Source: Burkholderia sp.
Lineage (GTDB): Bacteria > Pseudomonadota > Gammaproteobacteria > Burkholderiales > Burkholderiaceae
Length of the DNA: 12,258 nucleotides
Direction of reading: 5' to 3'
Assembly (NCBI GenBank): GCA_028292565.1
Contig: JAQGMD010000042.1
Coordinates: 1-12,258, forward strand
The position numbers and the translations under genes were made by a program. Positions 5,185 through 12,090 of this stretch are shown piece by piece. The first letter of the stretch is position 1. Each line of letters opens with the position of its first letter. The notes under the pieces are model-generated. The model ran no database searches. It was not told the origin of the DNA and saw only the letters and a list, made by a program, of their open reading frames with translations.

Positions 5185-6627
5185 ATGATTCCAACCGAAC
5201 CAATGTCAGCGGCCGGTACGCTCGGCACGTTTCTGATTTCCCTGATCGTCATCGGCGCGATTATCGCGATGGTCGTTCAAACGCCGAAACTGGTCGCCTT
5301 CGGTTTCCTCGGCCTGATCTTCCTGTTCGCCGATTCCACGTATGGATCGCTGACGGTGGAGTCGAACCTTTACTCTCGCGGCAGCGGCATTTTCTATTTT
5401 TCGCTGATCAACCTCTCCCTGCTGGTCGCCGGATTCGCGGTGCTGTGCAAGAAGCTGGCTAATCCGGGCACTCCGCAACTGGCGCCGCCGGTTTCAAAAT
5501 ACGGTCTGGCTATGGCATTCCTTTTGCTGTGCCATCTGGTGGTAGGCCTGATGTCCGGGATCGCACCGAATGTGATCCTCGGATACAGCGGCGTCATCAA
5601 CATACTCAATATGTTCGTGCTCATGTACATCGTCATCGAGGCGGTCAAAAACGAAGAGGACCAACAGCAGCTACTGCTCGTCATCATCGGGCTGGCCGCT
5701 GTCAGGGCAGTCTTCGGATTGGTCCGCTATGCGTTCTTCGGCGGCGACTCGGCCAACCCCTACAAAAATTTCGACAACCTCGACATCAAGCTGACCTTCT
5801 TCGACATCGGCGACAACTTCATCTGCAGCATCGGCGCATTCTGCGCTGCATGGCTGCTGACCTCGCCGCATGCGCGCATGTCGGCGATGAAGCGGCTGGC
5901 CGTTTTCGGACTGCTTGTATTGCAGGTTGCAGCGGTCGGCCTGTCATTCAGGCGATCATCATTGATTGGTCTTGCGCTGATGTTTGCGTTACTCGTGTTT
6001 CGACTTCCAGGGCGGCAGAGAGTTATCGTGATCCTGTTCGCAACGGGCTTCATCACCGCCATCCTGGCCGTGTTTTTTCGGCAGCGCCTTCAATACGCGG
6101 CCGGCGACAGCGGCGGCGGGATACTCTCTTCCCTGGTCTTCGATATAGCGCGCGACAACGTGGAAGACAGCCGTTTCTACGAGTTGTATGCAGCCGCACA
6201 AAGCCTTGGCGGTAACTGGCTGATCGGACTGGGGAGCTGGGGTACGTTCAGCGGCGATGAAGAACTGTTGTTCTACCACTACGGCAAAATGGACTTTATC
6301 CATAGCGGCTTCGGCCACATCGTCCTGAAAACCGGTGTCATCGGACTGGTGCTTTTCTGCGGCATGCTGCTTGCCTATACCGCGCACTACTTCCGGACCC
6401 GCAAGTACCTCAGCGGCAATGCGCTGCTGATTTCGGACGCCGGGTTCGCCGGATTTCTGTTCTGGATACCGACCTTGCTGATCGGTACGCCGATCATCGA
6501 GTTCCGGACCATGCTGCTGATCGGCCTGACATTGGCAATGCCGTTCGTGGCGGCGCGTGTAGAAAGCCATCGGCCGCGTGTGCACACGGGTTATCAGACG
6601 CATTACGCTCCGGCGCAGGCGGCATAA
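5185..6627 (+). CDS. O-antigen ligase / Wzy-type polysaccharide polymerase family membrane protein
   Basis: 480 residues with about ten to twelve hydrophobic helices; inner membrane. Family features seen: an arginine-rich motif at the end of a helix (SFRRSSLIGL, 254-263). A large periplasmic loop follows (about 300-375) containing SRFYELYAAAQSLGGNWLIG and then LGSWGTF. The histidine segment IHSGFGHIVLKTGVIGL (372-388) corresponds to the conserved H..L....G..G motif of Wzy/WaaL proteins. Such enzymes polymerise or transfer undecaprenyl-linked glycans at the periplasmic face. The ATG at 5185 is chosen because it begins just before the first helix; it has only a distant AGGG. Upstream in-frame starts (5044, 5149) would add a basic, non-hydrophobic extension. 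No glycosyltransferase neighbours are present, so ligase and polymerase roles cannot be separated. Confidence 0.8.
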   Translation: MIPTEPMSAAGTLGTFLISLIVIGAIIAMVVQTPKLVAFGFLGLIFLFADSTYGSLTVESNLYSRGSGIFYFSLINLSLLVAGFAVLCKKLANPGTPQLAPPVSKYGLAMAFLLLCHLVVGLMSGIAPNVILGYSGVINILNMFVLMYIVIEAVKNEEDQQQLLLVIIGLAAVRAVFGLVRYAFFGGDSANPYKNFDNLDIKLTFFDIGDNFICSIGAFCAAWLLTSPHARMSAMKRLAVFGLLVLQVAAVGLSFRRSSLIGLALMFALLVFRLPGRQRVIVILFATGFITAILAVFFRQRLQYAAGDSGGGILSSLVFDIARDNVEDSRFYELYAAAQSLGGNWLIGLGSWGTFSGDEELLFYHYGKMDFIHSGFGHIVLKTGVIGLVLFCGMLLAYTAHYFRTRKYLSGNALLISDAGFAGFLFWIPTLLIGTPIIEFRTMLLIGLTLAMPFVAARVESHRPRVHTGYQTHYAPAQAA

Positions 6628-6679
6628 CAGGGGACAGAGGTCAGGCGGAGGGTTGTCGCCGAACCTGCCTGATGCGTGG

Positions 6680-6712
6680 GTTGGGATCTGCGACGCGCGT
6701 GCCAATCCCAAC
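6680..6712. repeat. REP-like inverted repeat, copy 1
   Basis: GTTGGGAT (6680-6687) and ATCCCAAC (6705-6712) are perfect 8-base arms around a GC-rich 17-base core (CTGCGACGCGCGTGCCA). A second copy with the same arms and nearly the same core lies at 11998-12029 in the opposite orientation. A degenerate relative follows at 6753-6772 (GTTGG/CCAAC arms). The 6628-6855 gap between convergent genes holds these, a CGCATCATG direct repeat (6804-6812 and 6829-6837), and TCAGGC/GCCTGA arms near 6642-6673 that might act as a weak terminator. Confidence 0.7.
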
Positions 6713-6855
6713 ATGCTTTGCACATCGGATGCCTTTAATGCGAGCGGCAAACGTTGGGCTCGGAATACCAACTCGCGTCGACCGCGGGATCAAATCCGAA
6801 GACCGCATCATGCAGGGAAGCCGTCAGTCGCATCATGTCGGGGTTGTGAACCGCC

Positions 6856-8280
6856 CTACTCCCACCCCCCACCAAGCGCCAGGAACACACCCACCTGATT
6901 ACTCGCCAGCTGCGCATCCGAAGCCGCCAATGCACTCTCCGCGCTGGCAAGGCTGCGGTCGGCATCGAGCGTGGTGAGGAAGTCGGTGCGTCCGTAGCGG
7001 TAGAGCGTACGCGCCTGCTGCGATGCGAGCGCGCTGTGGTTGCGCGCGGCCTTCAATGACGCATTGCGGTCGAGCTCACGCGCATAGATCGTCAGCGCAC
7101 TTTCCGTTTCATTGAGCGCATTCAGCACAATCGCATCAAAGCGGGCCAGGGCGGCGCTGCTCGCAGCCTCGCTCTGTGCTACCCGGCTGCGTGCCGGACC
7201 CGTCATCGGCAGAGTCCATGAGATCAGCGGTCCCAGACTCCAGCGGAACGTGTTGGCCGCGCCGATATCCGCCAGCAGTCCGGTGCTGCCGGCCGTGAGG
7301 CCGAGGGTGATACTCGGATAAAGATCTGCTACGGCCACGCCGATGCGGGCGGTTGCAGCCGCCAGGGACCGCTCGGCCTGGCGTATGTCCGGCCGCCGGC
7401 GCAACAATGCTGCCCCGTCGCCGACCGGAACAGGTGAGGAAAGCACAGGCGCGGACTTGCATTGCTCGACATCTTTGGACAATACCGTCGGCACCTCCCC
7501 TGTCAGCACCGTCAATCGGTATTGCGCCACGCGATGCTGCGCCTGCAGTGGCGGCAGGCCGGCCTGTAGTTGTTCAAGCTGGCTATACGCGCGACTCGTG
7601 TCCAATGCAGTGCCGCGCCCGCCGCGCACAAGTCTTTCCGTCAGTTGTACAAACTCTCGCTGCAGGTCGATGGACCGTCGCGCAACAATAATCTGCTGAC
7701 CGGTCGAACAGGCCGCAGCATATGCACGCGCAGTGTCGGCGGCAATGGTGACGCGTGCGAGGTCACGCGCGGCCTCGGCTGCTTGCGTATCGGCGCTGGC
7801 GGCCTCGACAGCACGCGCTATCTTGCCGAACAAGTCGACCTGATACGAGACATTTCCTCCCGCATCGTAGAAGCCCCCGTCGGGCAACGGTTCATTCAGC
7901 CCCCTCGCCGCAGCCGACAAGCGCCCATATGCAGGCGCGGCGTTGATGACGGCCTCCGGATTGCGCGCCTCGATAGCTTCATCGAGCAAAGCACGTGAAC
8001 GGGCCAGGTTGGCGGCGGCGACACGCAGATCGCTATTGGCGACGAATGCCTTGTCGATCAGGCCATCGAGCGTAGCGTTGCGGTACAGGCGCCACCAGTT
8101 TTGCGGCAGGCCGCTTGCCGTAAAAGGTCCCTCCTTTGCCGAGCGAAAAGGCGCCGAGGCGGCGGCACGGTTGACCACCGCCTCAACCGGGACATGGTAG
8201 TCGGGACCGACTGTGGTGCAGGCGGCCGCCACGCTGAACAAGACAGTGGCCGCAGTATTTCTGATGGAAAGGAGCGTCAT
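6856..8280 (-). CDS. NodT-type efflux outer-membrane lipoprotein (TolC-like channel)
   Basis: 474 residues, the usual size of RND/FUSC-associated outer-membrane factors. The signal peptide ends in SVAAAC with lipidated Cys21 and is followed by the hallmark TTVGPDYHVP. The body is helical, with two related halves as in OEP-domain proteins. Typical segments include LPQNWWRLYRNATLDGLIDK, VSYQVDLFGKIARAVEAA (first half), LLRRRPDIRQAERSLAAATA and RIGVAVADLYPSITL (second half), and YRYGRTDFLTTLDADRSLA near the end. The trimer spans the outer membrane and docks with the periplasmic adaptor. Its ATG overlaps the TGA of the adaptor gene by four bases (8277-8280). It is the last gene of the operon. Confidence 0.93.
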   Translation of the reverse strand: MTLLSIRNTAATVLFSVAAACTTVGPDYHVPVEAVVNRAAASAPFRSAKEGPFTASGLPQNWWRLYRNATLDGLIDKAFVANSDLRVAAANLARSRALLDEAIEARNPEAVINAAPAYGRLSAAARGLNEPLPDGGFYDAGGNVSYQVDLFGKIARAVEAASADTQAAEAARDLARVTIAADTARAYAAACSTGQQIIVARRSIDLQREFVQLTERLVRGGRGTALDTSRAYSQLEQLQAGLPPLQAQHRVAQYRLTVLTGEVPTVLSKDVEQCKSAPVLSSPVPVGDGAALLRRRPDIRQAERSLAAATARIGVAVADLYPSITLGLTAGSTGLLADIGAANTFRWSLGPLISWTLPMTGPARSRVAQSEAASSAALARFDAIVLNALNETESALTIYARELDRNASLKAARNHSALASQQARTLYRYGRTDFLTTLDADRSLASAESALAASDAQLASNQVGVFLALGGGWE

Positions 8281-9191
8281 GGCGAAACCCCGTTTTGTTG
8301 GACAGGCAGCGCCTGCCTGTGCTCGTCGTGCACTTCGACCGTCGCGGTCCGGCCCGCTACCAGGCGAACGCCCGTCGGCACGCGATCGAGCGCTACACGC
8401 ACCGGGACACGCTGCGCCAGCCGCACCCAGTTGAAGGTGGGATTGACGTTGGGCAGGAGACTGGGATCGGTGCCGCGGTCGCGGTCGGCAATGCCCTCCG
8501 CAAAACTTTCCACATGCCCCGTCAGTGTCCGGTCCTCGCCCATCAGGGTTACCGATGCGGGATCACCGACATGAATGCGCGGCAATTTCGTCTCTTCGAA
8601 ATAGCCTTCGACATAGAACGAATGACTATCGATCAGCGCCATCACCGGACGCGCCACTGCGACATAATCGCCGCGTTGCAGATCGAGATTGGTGACAAAG
8701 CCGTCGACCGCGGCGACCACGCGGGTGCGTTCCAGGTTGAGCTTTGCCACATCGCGATTCACCACCGCCTGTGCCACCGACGCCTGCGCCTGTTCCAGTC
8801 GCGCCTGCGATTGCTCTTGCACTTCCTGTGCGACCAGTCCACGCAATTGCGCGTTGCGGCGGACCTCCCTGACGGCTTGCGCAAGCGCGGCGCGCGCTGC
8901 CTGCTCGGCGGCCTCGGCCTGCCGCACCGCCAGCTCAAAGCGTGCGCGATCAATCTCGAACAGCATCTCACCTGCCCTCACCAGTTGGTTGTCGCGCACA
9001 TGTACTGCGATCACCTGGCCGGTCACGTCGGGCGCCACCTGTACGACATTCGCCTTGACGCGGCCGTCCCGCGTCCAGGGTTCGACTTCATAGTGCTGCC
9101 AGAGATACCAGCCGGCCACCAACGCAGCCGCCACGGCCACCAGCGTAATTGCCATCCGTCCAATTGCCGGCAGCAGAACGTTGATCGGCAT
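8277..9191 (-). CDS. HlyD/AaeA-type membrane fusion protein
   Basis: 304 residues, typical for adaptors of FUSC pumps. One N-terminal membrane helix (about 11-31) is followed by VEPWTRDGRVKANVVQVAPD (36-55), a strong AaeA/EmrA-type signature. Then come a lipoyl half-domain (about 48-82), an Ala/Gln-rich alpha-hairpin coiled coil (about 84-155), the second lipoyl half (DGFVTNLDLQRGDYV) and a beta-barrel (about 190-290) including NVNPTFNWVRLAQRVPVRVA. It links the inner-membrane FUSC permease to the outer-membrane channel. The ATG at 9191 starts one base after the DUF1656 stop and begins just before the membrane helix; in-frame upstream codons would encode a Cys-rich shadow of the previous gene. 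It overlaps the next gene by four bases. Confidence 0.92.
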   Translation of the reverse strand: MPINVLLPAIGRMAITLVAVAAALVAGWYLWQHYEVEPWTRDGRVKANVVQVAPDVTGQVIAVHVRDNQLVRAGEMLFEIDRARFELAVRQAEAAEQAARAALAQAVREVRRNAQLRGLVAQEVQEQSQARLEQAQASVAQAVVNRDVAKLNLERTRVVAAVDGFVTNLDLQRGDYVAVARPVMALIDSHSFYVEGYFEETKLPRIHVGDPASVTLMGEDRTLTGHVESFAEGIADRDRGTDPSLLPNVNPTFNWVRLAQRVPVRVALDRVPTGVRLVAGRTATVEVHDEHRQALPVQQNGVSP

Positions 9192-9192
9192 C

Positions 9193-9399
9193 TCAGAGCC
9201 ACCGCGAAGAAAGGGAATCGAGAACGCCAAGCAAAATAATGAACAACGCGAAATCGAACAGCGCCGGATGCCAGACCAGGCGATAAAACCCCACCGATGC
9301 AAGCACGCGGCCAAGGCCCCATGTTGCAGCCATCGACAGCAGTGCCAACAACAACAGCCACGGAACATAGACGCCATAGATGCTCACTTCCGCGATCAT
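9193..9399 (-). CDS. DUF1656 small membrane protein (AaeX-like)
   Basis: 68 residues, the normal size of the family. MIAEVSIYGVYVPWLLLLAL matches the conserved N-terminus (..ei.i.Gvy.P.l). Two membrane helices are visible (about 10-30 and 48-62) with GFYRLVWHPALFD between them, another family hallmark. It is found almost always between a FUSC permease and an HlyD adaptor; a scaffold or accessory role in the pump is presumed but not established. The start at 9399 is fixed by AGGAG 5 bases upstream; the ATG overlaps the FUSC stop by four bases (9396-9399). Confidence 0.92.
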   Translation of the reverse strand: MIAEVSIYGVYVPWLLLLALLSMAATWGLGRVLASVGFYRLVWHPALFDFALFIILLGVLDSLSSRWL

Positions 9400-11432
9400 G
9401 GCGTCTCCTCTGCAGGTTGATAACGAAGCGCGTTCGGAAACAGGTCGCGGCGGATACCAGCCAGCGCCGCGACAGCAGCGTATTGCTCGGCCGTCGGCGG
9501 GACCGCGCACACCGCGCGCAAGGCATGGTCGGTATGGTCGAGGAGCATCGGAGCGGTAGCGGCAGCAGGAAACGGGCGATTTCGGAAGTAGTTCGACAGG
9601 TCGTGCAACAACGGCTGCAGCGGTACGCCGTCGTGCTCCAGCCGCGATCTGATGTGCAATAGATGTGCCATATTCAGGCCGATCCGCATGTCACTCAACG
9701 CGTCGACCGCAGCCAGGTCCTGTTGCTCTCCCGCCATTGCCAGCCGCGGGGTCAGCAACGCAATACGGTCGACCATGCGCGCCAATACTGCGGCAATCGG
9801 GGGAGCCCGCCCTGCTTCAGCAAACCGCGCGAGTTCAGTCCAGACCGCACGCAACAAACGGCGTACGGTCCAGTCCGCGTCCACTGAACGCATCAGCTTT
9901 GTGATCAGTGCGGCCGCGCCGATCCCTGCGATCTGCGCCAGCGTAATGTTGATGAACGACACCAGGTCGGCAGTACCGGTGTCCTGCAAGCTTAGCGTAC
10001 CGGCGACGCCGAACAGCACCGCCATCGCGCGCAGGGTCGTTGTTGGCCTGGCTACATACACGCCAAGCACCAGGAACAATGGCGCGGTCGCCATTACCAG
10101 CATTTGGAAGCTGTGCAAAGCCGGCAGTACGGCCAGCAGGTACACCGCGGATATCGGGATCGACAATAACGTGTAGTTCAGATACAGCCGGATATTGGGA
10201 ACCGGGTCATCCTGTGCTGCGAAAAACGAGCAGAACACCGCCGCCATCATTGCGGCAGCCCAACCCTGCGGCCATGCTGTGGCAATCCAGAACGCGCAGG
10301 TGGCAACAATACCGGCCATGGCCGCCACTGCCGACATCAGGGCAAGGCGATAGTCGCGATGCAGTACCCGCGTTGTTGTGCCGGTCCGCTCGCGCACTTC
10401 ATCGGCCACTGCCCGGTGCAAAACGGCATCGATACGCCGGCGAAATTTATAACAGTCCTCGCCCGCATCCACGAGCGCATGCAAACGCGCCGCAAGATTC
10501 ACCTTCAGTATTTCGGTCCACGAAGCATTGCGACGAATGACGGGTGTGAGACCGGCGATGGTGCTCCGTATCGCAGCGGCCTGTTCATATGGGTCGCCCG
10601 CACCGCCCTCTCCCCAGTCGACGATGTCGCTCAACATGGTGCGCCACTGCGGCGACAAACTTTCCGGGTCAAGTTCTTGCAGGGCATGTAACCTGTCCTC
10701 CACCGCCGATAGCAGCGGCACCATCATCGCCAGCCGGTCCTGAAATGCGCGGATGGCGCGCGACGTCCACCGCAAGTGCGATGTATCGAACGGAAGGTGG
10801 GTGGTCATCAGCCGCAGTTCGGTGATATCGCCGGCCAGCTTGCGGCGGTCCTGCGTCATCTTTTCCCCGCTTCCCCGGCCGAGCGCATCGCGCATCCAGC
10901 GCTGCGCGTCATCAATCGCGTGATCCAGGCGCGCAAGCAATACCGGCCCTACGCTTTGCGGCAACACCAGGCTATGCACCAGTGTCGCGCAGACTATGCC
11001 AAGGATAATTTCCTCAACGCGCGCCACGGCAACATCGAACACCGACGCTGGATTGGTGACGGCGGGGAATCCGATCAGCCCGACCGTATAGCCGGCCAGC
11101 ATGAACAGGTAAGCGCGCGGCGTGCGATCAAGCAGCGAGACATAGAGGCAGAGCGCGACCCATGACGCGAGCGCCAGCGTCAGCAATTCAGGAGAATTAG
11201 CGAGTCGCGGCACCAGGAACACCGCTGCGGCCGAACCGAGTATGGTGCCAACGACGCGATATGCCGCCTTGGAACGGACGGAGCCGCTCAGAGGTTGCGC
11301 GACGATATAAGCAGTCAGCATCGCCCAGAATGGCCGCGGCAAACCGATGCGCAGGGCCAAGTACAGCGCCAGCATCGCCGCCGTAAAACTCTTGAGCGAG
11401 AACAAGGCCTCGGAGGCCGTCGGCAGTTTCAC
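9396..11432 (-). CDS. FUSC family (AaeB/fusaric acid resistance-type) efflux permease
   Basis: 678 residues. The layout is that of full-length FUSC/AaeB proteins: an N-terminal cluster of membrane helices (about 12-165), a long soluble region (about 170-350), and a second membrane cluster (about 365-530, with QGWAAAMMAAVFCSFFAAQD) followed by a soluble tail. The opening SLKSFTAAMLALYLALRIGLPRPFWAMLTAYIVAQPLSG is shown here only in part: LPRPFWAMLTAYIVAQPLSG is highly characteristic. Such permeases export aromatic carboxylic acids or fusaric acid; the actual substrate is unknown. The start is GTG at 11432 with no clear Shine-Dalgarno; an in-frame TGA lies just upstream, so no longer form is possible. 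First gene of the four-gene operon. No LysR- or TetR-type regulator gene is adjacent. Confidence 0.92.
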   Translation of the reverse strand: MKLPTASEALFSLKSFTAAMLALYLALRIGLPRPFWAMLTAYIVAQPLSGSVRSKAAYRVVGTILGSAAAVFLVPRLANSPELLTLALASWVALCLYVSLLDRTPRAYLFMLAGYTVGLIGFPAVTNPASVFDVAVARVEEIILGIVCATLVHSLVLPQSVGPVLLARLDHAIDDAQRWMRDALGRGSGEKMTQDRRKLAGDITELRLMTTHLPFDTSHLRWTSRAIRAFQDRLAMMVPLLSAVEDRLHALQELDPESLSPQWRTMLSDIVDWGEGGAGDPYEQAAAIRSTIAGLTPVIRRNASWTEILKVNLAARLHALVDAGEDCYKFRRRIDAVLHRAVADEVRERTGTTTRVLHRDYRLALMSAVAAMAGIVATCAFWIATAWPQGWAAAMMAAVFCSFFAAQDDPVPNIRLYLNYTLLSIPISAVYLLAVLPALHSFQMLVMATAPLFLVLGVYVARPTTTLRAMAVLFGVAGTLSLQDTGTADLVSFINITLAQIAGIGAAALITKLMRSVDADWTVRRLLRAVWTELARFAEAGRAPPIAAVLARMVDRIALLTPRLAMAGEQQDLAAVDALSDMRIGLNMAHLLHIRSRLEHDGVPLQPLLHDLSNYFRNRPFPAAATAPMLLDHTDHALRAVCAVPPTAEQYAAVAALAGIRRDLFPNALRYQPAEETP
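9405..9409 (-). promoter_or_regulatory. Strong ribosome binding site of the DUF1656 gene
   Basis: The minus strand reads AGAGGAGA with the AGGAG core at 9409-9405, 5 bases before the ATG at 9399. It lies inside the end of the FUSC coding region and is the best Shine-Dalgarno of the operon. This contrasts with the FUSC gene's own GTG start. Confidence 0.8.
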
Positions 11433-11511
11433 GAAGGCGTATGACTTGCAACGAGAGGTTTCGTTTCGATCGGGTCAGGCGGGCTTCATCGTCCCGACTG
11501 AATGAACAATT

Positions 11512-11530
11512 CTATGAGCCGCTATGAGCC
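11512..11530. repeat. 10-base-period tandem repeat upstream of the efflux operon
   Basis: CTATGAGCC occurs at 11512-11520 and again at 11522-11530, exactly one helical turn apart. It is about 80-100 bases upstream of the FUSC GTG start, a plausible place for a regulator to contact one face of the DNA. Operator function is inference. Confidence 0.45.
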
Positions 11531-11542
11531 TATGCGTCTCTA

Positions 11543-11580
11543 TACGTTTGGTCGATACGCAGGAAGAAAAGTACGTTTGG
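11543..11580. repeat. TACGTTTGG direct repeat upstream of the efflux operon
   Basis: TACGTTTGG occurs at 11543-11551 and 11572-11580, start to start 29 bases, close to three helical turns. It lies 110-150 bases upstream of the FUSC start and immediately downstream of the decayed gene. Together with the 11512-11530 repeat it suggests a compact regulatory region (11500-11580). No clear -35/-10 pair was found here. Confidence 0.4.
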
Positions 11581-11582
11581 GA

Positions 11583-11907
11583 TTATCCGCGCGACAGGCG
11601 GGAATAGGATAGCGATTCGACGTAGCATGCTTCGTAGGCCATGTCGACCGTAATATCAAGAAACGGAAGCGCGCGAGGATCACCATTCCACTGTTCGCCG
11701 TATTTTTGGAGCATGAAAATCGCATAGTGGTACACATTCGCGGCCTTGGCGTCAGTGGGCTGCATCCGCTTCAGTATCGCGGCGACTTGTGGCGTGTCAG
11801 CTGAAAGGCCTCGTTTCGTGAGGTCTAGATAGTCAGTTTCCAGTTTCTCATTGCGCTGACGGAAAACGGTTCAGAGTCTCTCGAATTGGTTCCGGCTCAA
11901 CCGTTTT
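11583..11907 (-). pseudogene. Decayed, frameshifted gene fragment of unknown family
   Basis: The minus strand has a 95-codon open frame (11870-11586, stop TAA 11583-11585). It has protein-like composition (RQRNEKLETDYLDLTKRGLS, later LPFLDITVDMAYEACYVESL) but no ATG, GTG or TTG in its first 35 codons. The frame just upstream (11907-11851) reads VEPEPIRETLNRF and then stops. If one base is removed from the four-A run at 11863-11866, the two join smoothly as ETLNRFRQRNEKLET. So a single-base insertion probably broke an older gene whose N-terminus is also missing, since a TAA at 11908-11910 precedes it. An internal ATG at 11765 could still give a 60-residue product, without a recognisable ribosome binding site. 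I do not recognise the family. Confidence 0.55.
11863..11907. repeat. 9-base inverted repeat, possible plus-strand terminator
   Basis: AAAACGGTT (11863-11871) pairs with AACCGTTTT (11899-11907) around 27 bases. On the plus strand the right arm runs into T6 (11904-11909), and a smaller GGTT/AACC hairpin (11888-11902) directly precedes the same T-tract. It looks like a plus-strand terminator with no plus-strand gene before it, and it overlaps the N-terminal edge of the decayed gene. Confidence 0.4.
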
Positions 11908-11944
11908 TTATGGGGAAGGTACAACGGCCGCGCACTCAGGATGA

Positions 11945-12029
11945 AATCCCAATTCCGTCGCATGCAAAAGGGCCTGCGGTCGCACGTGGTGCGGTGTGTT
12001 GGGATTGGCGCGCGCGCGCAGATCCCAAC
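11945..12029. repeat. REP-like inverted repeat, copy 2, with an extended arm
   Basis: GTTGGGAT (11998-12005) and ATCCCAAC (12022-12029) flank a CG-alternating core; read on the minus strand it is almost the same as copy 1 at 6680-6712. A further AATCCCAA (11945-11952) can pair with TTGGGATT (11999-12006), giving a second, larger hairpin. AAGGTACAAC occurs at 11916-11925 and 12036-12045, just outside the whole unit. No gene was found in 11911-12090. Confidence 0.65.
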
Positions 12030-12041
12030 CTGCATAAGGTA

Positions 12042-12074
12042 CAACCCCTCGTCACCCGGAAGGGCAAGGGGTTG
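12042..12074 (-). terminator. Hairpin downstream of the malic enzyme gene, candidate terminator
   Basis: CAACCCCT (12042-12049) and AGGGGTTG (12067-12074) are perfect 8-base arms; a CCC-GGAA-GGG mini-hairpin lies in the loop. It is about 17 bases after the minus-strand stop at 12091. No T-tract follows on the minus strand, so termination is likely but not typical. Confidence 0.5.
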
Positions 12075-12090
12075 ACCCGGATCGCCGATA

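Noticed and set aside
5989..6771. Minus-strand open frame (260 codons) opposite the O-antigen ligase-like gene
   Set aside because: Glu/Arg/Gln-rich sequence without structure, overlapping a clear polytopic membrane protein on the other strand.
6804..6837. CGCATCATG direct repeat (6804-6812, 6829-6837) as a CRISPR-like or attachment site
   Set aside because: Only two short copies, no further units, no integrase or Cas gene and no tRNA nearby.
6672..6977. Plus-strand frame across the REP-like element in the convergent gap
   Set aside because: It translates the repeat itself and runs into the antisense of the NodT gene; no ribosome binding site.
8295..9239. Plus-strand open frame (314 codons) opposite the HlyD adaptor gene
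   Set aside because: Arg/His/Cys-rich shadow of a well-recognised adaptor; no ribosome binding site or known motif.
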